DNA of 5,386 nucleotides. Source: JBBRSC01 sp038245795. Lineage in GTDB: Bacteria; Actinomycetota; Acidimicrobiia; Acidimicrobiales; Microtrichaceae. Shown piece after piece: positions 1 to 5,386 of this stretch (positions within the stretch are counted from its first letter, which is position 1; every line of letters begins with the position of its first letter). Below the pieces are notes generated by a model. That model did no database searches, was not told the DNA's origin, and was given only the letters and a program-made list of their open reading frames with translations. A program made the position numbers and the translations under genes. The DNA lies in assembly GCA_038245795.1 (NCBI GenBank), contig JBBRSC010000230.1, forward strand, positions 1 through 5,386, given 5' to 3'.

Positions 1-921
1 CGTCGAGGTGCCGTCGACGTCGATCGGTGAACGGTAGTGGGACTGCAGGCACAACATCCGGTACGAACGAGGATCGACCGTCTCCACGAGATCAAGCAGG
101 TTGGTGAAATTACCGAGCGATTTCGACATCTTCTCATCGCCCACCACGACAAATCCGTTGTGGACCCAGTGGCCTGCGAACTCCCGCCCGAGCGCCACCG
201 CCTGCGCCCGTTCGTTCTCGTGATGGGGGAAGGTCAGGTCCTGCCCGCCGCCATGAATATCAAACCGATCGCCGAGCAGATCAAGCGACATCACCACACA
301 CTCGGTATGCCATCCCGGTCGCCCGTCACCCCATGGCGACTCCCAACTGGGTTCACCCGGCTTCGAGAACTTCCACAACACGAAGTCGATCGCCGACTCC
401 TTCGACGTGTCTGCTTGGACCCTGGCCCCCACCTGGAGCGACTCGATGCTCTGGCGCGCCAACAGCCCGTAATCGGCGACCACTGCTGTTCGGAAGTAGA
501 CGCCATCATCGGTGACATAGGCCGCGCCCGCTTCGAGCAGCTGGCCAATGAGCTTCACCATGTCATCGACGTAGGCCGTGGCGTGCGGATCATGATCCGG
601 TCGCTTGACCCCAATCGCATCCATTGCCTGGTACCAGACCGCTTCGCAGCGCGTCGTGATGTCCTGCCATGGACGATCTTCCCTCGCGGCACGATTGATG
701 ATGTTGTCGTCGATATCGGTGATATTCGAGACATAGGTGACGTCCAGCCCCGACCACTCGAGGTAGCGCCGCAGCACGTCGAACACCAACGAGAACCGTC
801 CGTGACCGAGGTGCGGCGGGCCGTACACGGTGGGACCACAGACGTACATCGACACCTTGCCGGGCTCACGCAGAATGAGTTCCCGTACTTCGCCGGTCGC
901 GGAGTCATGAAGGTGCAGCAC
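1..921 (-). CDS. cysS: Cysteinyl-tRNA synthetase (class I), N-terminal 307 residues; C-terminus beyond the window
   Basis: Charges tRNA-Cys with cysteine using ATP in the cytoplasm. The minus strand reads without a stop from 921 to the left edge, so the 3' end is missing. Seen: a HIGH motif (H37-L-G-H40, in PPHLGH), the conserved NITDIDDNII stretch (66-75), GWHTEC ending at C208, FPHHENE (231-237) and a KMSKS loop (264-268). By family knowledge the zinc ligands are C28, C208, H233 and E237, at almost the same spacing as in E. coli CysRS. The PTVYGPPHLGH context and full-length start argue for CysRS rather than the mycothiol ligase MshC, a close paralogue. The start is GTG at 919-921, giving MLHLHDSATGE; no in-frame ATG or GTG occurs upstream for many codons. 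There is only a weak AGGG before it, and a TATCGT hexamer 7 nt upstream allows a leaderless transcript. It diverges from the hydrolase gene. Only the tRNA-binding helical region is lost. Confidence 0.96.
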   Translation of the reverse strand, partial: MLHLHDSATGEVRELILREPGKVSMYVCGPTVYGPPHLGHGRFSLVFDVLRRYLEWSGLDVTYVSNITDIDDNIINRAAREDRPWQDITTRCEAVWYQAMDAIGVKRPDHDPHATAYVDDMVKLIGQLLEAGAAYVTDDGVYFRTAVVADYGLLARQSIESLQVGARVQADTSKESAIDFVLWKFSKPGEPSWESPWGDGRPGWHTECVVMSLDLLGDRFDIHGGGQDLTFPHHENERAQAVALGREFAGHWVHNGFVVVGDEKMSKSLGNFTNLLDLVETVDPRSYRMLCLQSHYRSPIDVDGTST

Positions 922-928
922 GGCCCTG

Positions 929-938
929 ACGATACTGT
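929..938. promoter_or_regulatory. Candidate divergent promoter: overlapping -10-like hexamers on both strands
   Basis: In the short gap between cysS and the hydrolase the plus strand carries TACTGT at 933-938, matching the TANNNT -10 pattern. The minus strand carries TATCGT at 934-929, the same pattern. Each ends 7 nt before a possible start codon: ATG 946 on plus and GTG 921 on minus. That spacing is what a leaderless actinobacterial gene would show. No convincing -35 hexamer is visible for either direction. Such short motifs occur by chance, so the mutual placement is the main argument. Confidence 0.3.
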
Positions 939-969
939 GCTCGGGATGGGGAGACGACCGGAACCGATC

Positions 970-1911
970 ATGCCGAGCCCGCCGTATGAGGTCGGGGCGA
1001 CCCTCCTCCGCGACGGTCGATCCATGGGTTGGGCCTGCTTCGGTGACCCGACCGGCGATCCGGTCTTCTGGTTCCATGGCAGTCCCGGCGCACGCGCGCA
1101 GATTCCTGGGGACGCCAATCATCTGGCCATTGAGCGACGGCTCAAGATCATCGGCGTGGAACGTCCCGGCACCGGGGACTCGACCTTCATCGCCTACCAA
1201 CGGGTCATCGACTTCGTCGACGATGTCACGCAGGTGGCCGACGATCTCGAGGTGCAACATTTCGGAGCCATCGGGCTGTCAGGCGGCGGCCCCTTTGTCC
1301 TGGCGCTGGCCCACGAACACCCCGAACGCATGCGCGCCGGGGTGGTCATCGGTGGCGTGGGTCCGACACGCGGGCCCGACGCCATCATCAGCCACACCCT
1401 CCTCCTGGTCCCGGCAGCCGCTGTTCTCGAGCGGGTCAGACGACCTCTCGGCGCCGCTCTCGGTATCGTTGTCCGTGCCCTGGCGCCCTGGGGAGCGCCA
1501 GCGCTCAAGGCGTTCTTCGTGCTCGAGTGGGGTGATCGCGACGCCATGGGCGACTCCCCCGAGACGGCCCAACAGTTGCTCGCCGACATCATCGATGCCG
1601 CCCGTCGATCAGGTGTGCGGGCGCCGGTCGAGGACCTCATCCTCTTCGGTCGCCATTGGGGATTCGAGCTGGGCGACATCGACGTTCCGATCACATTCTG
1701 GGGTGGGACCTCAGACCCGATCGTTCCGTATGTGCACGCCGAACGGCAGTCCAAGCGAGTGCCGAATGCCCGCCTCCGCACCATCGAGCACCGCGGACAT
1801 TTCGCGGGATACACCGAACCCCACGACATCTTCGACTCAATCCGCGAGAACTGGCCGATTGTTCGTCAGGTTCGTTCTTCTGAGGCCCGACGCGGTTCGC
1901 CGACAGGCTGA
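970..1911 (+). CDS. Alpha/beta hydrolase, serine type, substrate unknown
   Basis: A 313-residue alpha/beta-hydrolase fold protein, a normal length for the family, probably cytoplasmic since no signal peptide or membrane anchor is seen. The oxyanion-hole motif HGSPG is at 36-40. The nucleophile elbow is GLSGG with S104 as nucleophile. D249 in GGTSDP is the likely acid and H277 in EHRGHF the catalytic histidine, so the triad is complete. A serine at the elbow excludes haloalkane dehalogenase (Asp). Residues about 140-230 form the variable cap, which does not identify the substrate; an esterase, peptidase or C-C hydrolase are all possible. Start choice: ATG 970 has GGA 7 nt upstream. ATG 946 is in frame and would fit a leaderless start, but adds only eight residues, including a rare-looking AGA codon. 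Its last 46 bp overlap the convergent DUF4279 gene, and the final 15 or so residues look unconserved. Confidence 0.88.
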   Translation: MPSPPYEVGATLLRDGRSMGWACFGDPTGDPVFWFHGSPGARAQIPGDANHLAIERRLKIIGVERPGTGDSTFIAYQRVIDFVDDVTQVADDLEVQHFGAIGLSGGGPFVLALAHEHPERMRAGVVIGGVGPTRGPDAIISHTLLLVPAAAVLERVRRPLGAALGIVVRALAPWGAPALKAFFVLEWGDRDAMGDSPETAQQLLADIIDAARRSGVRAPVEDLILFGRHWGFELGDIDVPITFWGGTSDPIVPYVHAERQSKRVPNARLRTIEHRGHFAGYTEPHDIFDSIRENWPIVRQVRSSEARRGSPTG

Positions 1912-2315
1912 TGTCGACGACCGGGAGGATACGGATCCAGGACCAGATCAATCCCGAGCGCCCCGATCTGCGCCAGGACGTCGTGAGAGAAGACCGCGCT
2001 GCGGCTCGAGCCGGTGCCCGGCGAATACGACAGCCAGATCTCGACGTTCGCCATGTCCACCAACTGCGCCAGCTCGGCAACCCGATCCGCCAGGCGTTCC
2101 ATGAGGATGTACAGGTGATCCTCGATCGGCGACGACGGCTCCAGCCCGCCTTCCAGTAGCCAGACGGTGAACGAGGGTGCCCCCTCGGAATCACGGGTGC
2201 TGGTGGGCCGAAGCCCAAGCAGTTCGCTGATCGCCTCGGACCCGAGGGTGTCACTGGCCACGCGGAGCGACGCCATCGCCCACCCGCGTTCTCCGAGCAA
2301 CTCATCGTGATCCAT
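1866..2315 (-). CDS. DUF4279 domain-containing protein
   Basis: A 149-residue protein of unknown function that I recognise as DUF4279 from its layout. It has ASLRV near the N-terminus (15-19), an EAISELLGLRPT segment (27-38), a W-L-L strand near 52-54, a helical DHLYILMERL segment (66-75) and a C-terminal IGALGIDLVLDPY strand (117-129). The last 20 residues are Arg- and Pro-rich and lie beyond the domain; they cover the overlap with the 3' end of the hydrolase gene. There is no signal peptide, membrane segment or obvious catalytic motif. ATG 2315 was chosen; GGA lies 6 nt upstream. GTG 2318, directly before it, is the alternative and would fit a leaderless mRNA from the TAGTTT hexamer at 2330-2325. 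It diverges from the GGDEF gene with a gap of about 27 bp. The family has no assigned activity and the neighbours do not suggest one. Family call moderately firm, gene reality firm. Confidence 0.75.
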   Translation of the reverse strand: MDHDELLGERGWAMASLRVASDTLGSEAISELLGLRPTSTRDSEGAPSFTVWLLEGGLEPSSPIEDHLYILMERLADRVAELAQLVDMANVEIWLSYSPGTGSSRSAVFSHDVLAQIGALGIDLVLDPYPPGRRHQPVGEPRRASEERT

Positions 2316-2324
2316 CACTCGTCC

Positions 2325-2330
2325 AAACTA
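2325..2330 (-). promoter_or_regulatory. Candidate -10 element for the DUF4279 gene
   Basis: The minus strand reads TAGTTT from 2330 to 2325, fitting TANNNT. It ends 6 nt before GTG 2318 and 9 nt before ATG 2315, so transcription would start at or next to the start codon. It lies in the roughly 27-bp divergent gap with the GGDEF gene. No -35 match was found. A single AT-rich hexamer in GC-rich DNA is weak evidence. Confidence 0.25.
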
Positions 2331-2342
2331 CTCCGGCAGCTC

Positions 2343-3662
2343 ATGTCGGGCCCCGCGCGTGCCGACAGGACTGAGGTGTCTGACGAGTTCTCGCCCCTCC
2401 CAGCCTTCAGGATGGCGATCGGCGCCACCGCGGCCATCGTCGGTGCGTCCAGCTTCGCGGTCATCGAAACGACCTCCATGGGTCTGCCGTGGATCGGTCG
2501 CTTGATCGCAGCCCTGTGTGTCGGCGCATCAGGTGCGGCACTGGGCACGGTGTCCGCTCGTCCTTGGCGACATGAACTCCACGTGCTCCGCCAGCAGCTC
2601 CACGACGAACAGACGAGCAGCGACGAACGCCGCCATCGCAGCGAACTGCTGGCTCGTTGCGATCAGGCGCTCAGCGTCGCCGAGAACGAAGGTGAAGTGC
2701 TCAGTGCCGTCGCCCGAACCTTCGACGAACTCCTCGATGGGCGAACCAACTCGCTGTTGTTGTGTTCGACTGCCAACGGCGAGATCGCCTGGACCGTCGG
2801 GATCAGCCCCGACGGTGTCGACGTCCCCGTCACCTTCGCCGGGGACGGTCGATGCGTCGCGATCGCCACCGGTCGGGCCGCAGCCTCCATGAGCTCGACC
2901 GATCTCGATGCCTGCCCCCACAGCGATCCAACGCTGTTGACCTCAGCGGTCTGCATTCCCATCGCCATCACGGGCCAGCCGTTCGCGGTGCTCCACTCGG
3001 CCGGGCCGCTCGGCGAGTTGCCCAGTGCTGACGAACTCGAAATCGCCGATCGGATCGCTCTGAGGGCACGCGATCGGTTGGCTGGGTTCGCTCCCGACCT
3101 CACCGACGATCCCCCCGAGATCATCGACCCGCTCACCGGTCTCGCCAATCACCACACCGCGCGTCGTACCATCCGTGATCTCATCGGTGGACTCATCCCC
3201 TTCAGCATCGCTGTCTGCGACGTCGATGCCCTGGAGCGATACAACGAACACGCCGGTTACGGCGATGGCGACCGGGCGCTCCGCCAACTCGGCTTGGACC
3301 TCCGCACCGCCGTACGGCCCGGCGACGTGGTGGTCCGCTGGGGCGACGACGAATTCCTGGCCGTCTTCCCACGGTGCTCCTCGCTCAATGCGCTCTCGGC
3401 GATGGAACGAGTCCGGGAAACACTGGTCCTGACCCTCAGCGAATCTGGTCTGGCACCATTGACGTGTTCGGTCGGCGTGTCCGATTCCAACCAGGGTTCG
3501 TCGATCGAGGAGCTTCTCGAGACCGCCGATCTCGCGCTCAGCGTTGCGAAACATGAGGGTGGGAATCGGGTCCGCTTGGCAGTTTTCGAGGCCGACGGCT
3601 GCGCGGAACTACCCTCCCATGATGGCCTCCCCGTCTCCCCTCCCCCGCCGAACGGTTCCTGA
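2343..3662 (+). CDS. Membrane-anchored GAF-GGDEF protein with degenerate GGDEF motif
   Basis: A 439-residue predicted signalling protein. Order: short cytoplasmic N-terminus, two hydrophobic helices (about 22-42 and 48-70), a charged helical linker (75-100), a GAF-like sensor domain (about 100-240, with DACPHS at 190-194 and SAVCIPI at 201-207), then a GGDEF domain (about 255-415). In the GGDEF domain DPLTGLAN (262-269), the metal Asp D293, guanine contacts N301 and D310, and SVGVS are kept. The signature itself is GDDEF (334-338), with Asp at the second glycine. FK is replaced by LE (297-298), and the usual GRN after the conserved lysine K403 is GGN (R to G407). The I-site RPGD (325-328) is intact with correct spacing. 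I infer weak or absent diguanylate cyclase activity, perhaps a c-di-GMP receptor. ATG 2343 was preferred because GTG 2307 would overlap the divergent neighbour. The Pro-rich tail overlaps the valS start by 44 bp. Confidence 0.88.
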   Translation: MSGPARADRTEVSDEFSPLPAFRMAIGATAAIVGASSFAVIETTSMGLPWIGRLIAALCVGASGAALGTVSARPWRHELHVLRQQLHDEQTSSDERRHRSELLARCDQALSVAENEGEVLSAVARTFDELLDGRTNSLLLCSTANGEIAWTVGISPDGVDVPVTFAGDGRCVAIATGRAAASMSSTDLDACPHSDPTLLTSAVCIPIAITGQPFAVLHSAGPLGELPSADELEIADRIALRARDRLAGFAPDLTDDPPEIIDPLTGLANHHTARRTIRDLIGGLIPFSIAVCDVDALERYNEHAGYGDGDRALRQLGLDLRTAVRPGDVVVRWGDDEFLAVFPRCSSLNALSAMERVRETLVLTLSESGLAPLTCSVGVSDSNQGSSIEELLETADLALSVAKHEGGNRVRLAVFEADGCAELPSHDGLPVSPPPPNGS

Positions 3663-5386
3663 CAAGCCCACAGTCGATGGGCTCGAGGTCCGCTGGGGCG
3701 AGCGCTGGGAATCTGATCGCATCTATTCGTTCGACCGGAACGCCGTGCGGTCCAACGTGTTCTCGATCGACACACCACCCCCGACGGTGTCGGGGTCGCT
3801 CCATGTCGGCCACGTCTTCAGCTATACCCATACCGACACGATCGCCCGCTTCTGGCGTATGAGGGGCAAAGAGGTCTTCTACCCGATGGGGTGGGACGAC
3901 AACGGACTCCCCACCGAACGACGGGTCGAGAACTACTTCGGTGTCCGGTGCGATCCGACCGTGCCCTACGCCGACGAACTGGCACTCCCCGAATCGCCAC
4001 CCAAGGAACGCAACGACTTCATCCGCATCTCCCGGAGGAACTTCATCGAGTTGTGTCTGCAACTGACCACGACCGACGAGGTCGTGTTCGAGGAACTGTG
4101 GCGACGGATCGGCCTGTCCGTGGACTGGTCAATGACATACGCCACGATCGACGAACGCAGCCAACGCGCCAGCCAACGCGCCTTCATGCGCAACCTGGCA
4201 CGGGGCGAGGCATACTCCGTCGAAGCACCGTGTCTGTGGGACATCACCTTCCAGACTGCCGTCGCGCAAGCCGAACTCGAAGACCGCGAACGGCCGGGCG
4301 CCTATCACGACATCGCCTTTGCGCGGCCCGATGGTGGCGATCCGATCGTCATCTCCACCACCCGCCCCGAGCTGATCGTGAGCTGCGTCGCGCTCGTTGC
4401 CCATCCCGACGACGAGCGCTATCAGGCGCTCTTCGGAACCACAGTGTTGTCACCCGTTTTCGGTGTCGAGGTGGCGATCCATGCGCACCGCCTCGCCGAT
4501 CCTGACAAGGGTACGGGCGTGGCCATGATCTGCACGTTCGGCGACACCACCGACGTGACCTGGTGGCGCGAACTCGATCTTCCCACCCGATCAGCCATGG
4601 GAAAGGATGGCCGCTTCCTCCTCGATCAACCCGACTGGCTCGAATCCGACGCGGCTCGCGACGCCTACGGCCAGATGGCGGGAAAGGCGGCGGGCGGTGC
4701 CCGCAATGTGATGGTCGGACTCCTCCGGGAGTCGGGCACGTTGCTGGGGGAACCGAAGCCGATCAGCCATCCCGTGAAATTCTTCGAAAAGGGTGACAAG
4801 CCGCTCGAAATCATCACCACCCGACAGTGGTACCTCCGCAACGGCGGGCGCGACGAGCAACTTCGCGATCGCCTGCTCGGCCGCGGCGAGGAGCTGGTCT
4901 GGCATCCCGACTACATGAAGGTCCGCTACGACAATTGGGTCGGTGGCCTGACCGGCGACTGGCTCGTGAGCCGCCAGCGGTACTTCGGCGTTCCCTTCCC
5001 GCTCTGGTATCCCGTTCGCTCCGACGGCACCGTCGATATCGATCATCCTCTGACGCCGTCAGAGGATGATCTCCCCATTGATCCGCAGGCCGACGTCCCC
5101 AGCGGCTTCGTCGAAGGGCAACGCGGCGAGCCCGGCGGGTTCGTCGGCGATCCCGACGTGATGGACACTTGGGCGACGTCTTCGTTGACCCCCCAGATTG
5201 CCTGCGGTTGGGAAGATGACCCCGATCTCTTCGAGCGGACTTTCCCCATGGACCTCCGACCCCAGGCTCACGAGATCATCCGGACCTGGCTGTTCTCGAC
5301 GGTCGTCCGCAGCCATCTGGAGCACGGCTCGTTGCCGTTCGCCAACGCCTCGCTCTCCGGGTGGATCCTTGACCCCGACCGCAAGA
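3619..5386 (+). CDS. valS: Valyl-tRNA synthetase, archaeal/Rickettsiales-like type, first 589 residues; C-terminus beyond the window
   Basis: Charges tRNA-Val with valine in the cytoplasm and edits mischarged threonine. It is open to the right edge, stopping just before the expected KMSKS loop (last residues SGWILDPDRK). Seen: PPPTVSGSLHVGH (53-65) with HIGH as H62-V-G-H65; GWDDNGLPTE (91-100), replacing the GTDHAGIATQ of ordinary bacterial ValRS; the CP1 editing-domain signature TTRPEL (247-252); GTGVAMICTFGDTTD (298-312); SRQRYFGVPFPLWY (451-464); and DVMDTWATSS (513-522). These match the archaeal-type ValRS as I recall it. About two thirds of a typical enzyme is present. Two adjacent ATGs (3619, 3622) can start it, with GGAA 10 nt before the first. 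No in-frame start follows before the conserved region, so the 44-bp overlap with the GGDEF gene looks real and suggests cotranscription. A perfect inverted repeat lies at codons 475-485. Confidence 0.95.
   Translation, partial: MMASPSPLPRRTVPDKPTVDGLEVRWGERWESDRIYSFDRNAVRSNVFSIDTPPPTVSGSLHVGHVFSYTHTDTIARFWRMRGKEVFYPMGWDDNGLPTERRVENYFGVRCDPTVPYADELALPESPPKERNDFIRISRRNFIELCLQLTTTDEVVFEELWRRIGLSVDWSMTYATIDERSQRASQRAFMRNLARGEAYSVEAPCLWDITFQTAVAQAELEDRERPGAYHDIAFARPDGGDPIVISTTRPELIVSCVALVAHPDDERYQALFGTTVLSPVFGVEVAIHAHRLADPDKGTGVAMICTFGDTTDVTWWRELDLPTRSAMGKDGRFLLDQPDWLESDAARDAYGQMAGKAAGGARNVMVGLLRESGTLLGEPKPISHPVKFFEKGDKPLEIITTRQWYLRNGGRDEQLRDRLLGRGEELVWHPDYMKVRYDNWVGGLTGDWLVSRQRYFGVPFPLWYPVRSDGTVDIDHPLTPSEDDLPIDPQADVPSGFVEGQRGEPGGFVGDPDVMDTWATSSLTPQIACGWEDDPDLFERTFPMDLRPQAHEIIRTWLFSTVVRSHLEHGSLPFANASLSGWILDPDRK
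4159..4182 (+). repeat. Perfect 12-bp tandem duplication inside valS
   Basis: AGCCAACGCGCC occurs twice head to tail (4159-4170, 4171-4182), in frame, encoding SQRASQRA (181-188). The second copy matches the conserved SQRAF segment as I remember it in this ValRS family. The first may be either a small duplication or convergent sequence. No function is suggested. Confidence 0.7.
5041..5071. repeat. Perfect inverted repeat, 15-bp arms with a 1-nt centre, inside valS
   Basis: The left arm GATCATCCTCTGACG (5041-5055) is the exact reverse complement of the right arm (5057-5071), with C5056 between them. The match stops on both sides (C5040 against T5072). In mRNA the outer 12 or so base pairs would form a strong hairpin, with the tight apex open. 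No T-run follows and the reading frame continues through it, so it is not an intrinsic terminator. It encodes residues 475-485 in the loop before the GFVGDPDVMDTW motif. Whether it acts in RNA or arose by template switching is unknown. Confidence 0.9.

Noticed and set aside
1..921. Mycothiol ligase MshC instead of CysRS.
   Set aside because: The N-terminus and the PTVYGPPHLGH motif, plus the zinc-ligand spacing, fit CysRS; MshC shows a different context around its HIGH motif as I recall it.
37..969. A plus-strand open frame running the whole length antisense to cysS and continuing in frame into the hydrolase, which would give a 624-residue protein.
   Set aside because: The minus strand encodes an unmistakable cysteinyl-tRNA synthetase here. 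The plus translation shows no domain and is the usual mirror frame of GC-rich coding DNA. The hydrolase family homology begins only after about 970.
986..2104. Long plus-strand frame of 372 codons overlapping the hydrolase and DUF4279 genes.
   Set aside because: The composition (Ser/Arg/Pro-rich) is that of an out-of-frame translation, and the hydrolase frame with a complete catalytic triad explains the region.
3781..3793. Small hairpin CCGAC-GGT-GTCGG near the valS start.
   Set aside because: A five-pair stem encoding the invariant PPTVSG motif is expected by chance in GC-rich DNA.
3538..4062. Minus-strand open frame of 174 codons under the start of valS.
   Set aside because: It is antisense to the conserved HIGH and GWDDNGLPTE regions of valS and shows no recognisable domain.
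4591..5046. Minus-strand open frame of 151 codons under valS.
   Set aside because: It is a mirror frame of well-conserved valS codons with no family resemblance.
5041..5071. The inverted repeat as an intrinsic terminator.
   Set aside because: No T-run follows and the ValRS frame continues through it with conserved motifs downstream.
1..5386. Mobile element, defence island, toxin-antitoxin pair or CRISPR.
   Set aside because: No transposase, integrase, nuclease, direct-repeat array or paired small genes were found; the composition is uniform and the genes are mostly housekeeping or general signalling.

Overview
The window looks like ordinary chromosomal DNA from a high-GC bacterium, most likely an actinobacterium. 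Codon third positions are mostly G or C, start codons include GTG, and some starts look leaderless. The valyl-tRNA synthetase is of the archaeal/Rickettsiales-like type, which I recall from several actinobacterial lineages. A placement near Acidimicrobiia is a guess. Five protein genes fill almost all of the sequence. I see no tRNA, rRNA, CRISPR array, transposase, integrase or phage gene.

Layout from left to right: cysS (cysteinyl-tRNA synthetase) lies on the minus strand and is cut by the left edge, so only its N-terminal 307 residues, including all catalytic motifs, are present. A serine alpha/beta hydrolase of unknown substrate follows on the plus strand, divergent from cysS across a gap of about 48 bp that holds two overlapping -10-like hexamers, one per strand. 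A small DUF4279 protein lies on the minus strand, its 3' end overlapping the 3' end of the hydrolase by 46 bp. Divergent from it is a membrane-anchored GAF-GGDEF protein on the plus strand, with a degenerate GGDEF active site (GDDEF) but an intact RxxD c-di-GMP-binding motif. Its 3' end overlaps the start of valS (valyl-tRNA synthetase) by 44 bp. valS runs off the right edge just before its KMSKS loop.

The two synthetases are housekeeping genes that charge tRNA with cysteine and valine. The genes between them do not form a recognisable pathway or defence system. The only likely operon pair is the GGDEF protein with valS, suggested by their overlap. The packing is very dense: convergent genes overlap at their tails and divergent genes are separated by only a few tens of bases, so promoters must sit inside or right against neighbouring coding regions.

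The most noteworthy items are a perfect 15-bp inverted repeat inside valS (5041-5071), the GGDEF domain with several altered catalytic positions but an intact I-site, the archaeal-type ValRS with a non-canonical editing-site motif, and the symmetric divergent promoter candidate upstream of cysS. I found nothing that I would defend as a previously undescribed system.
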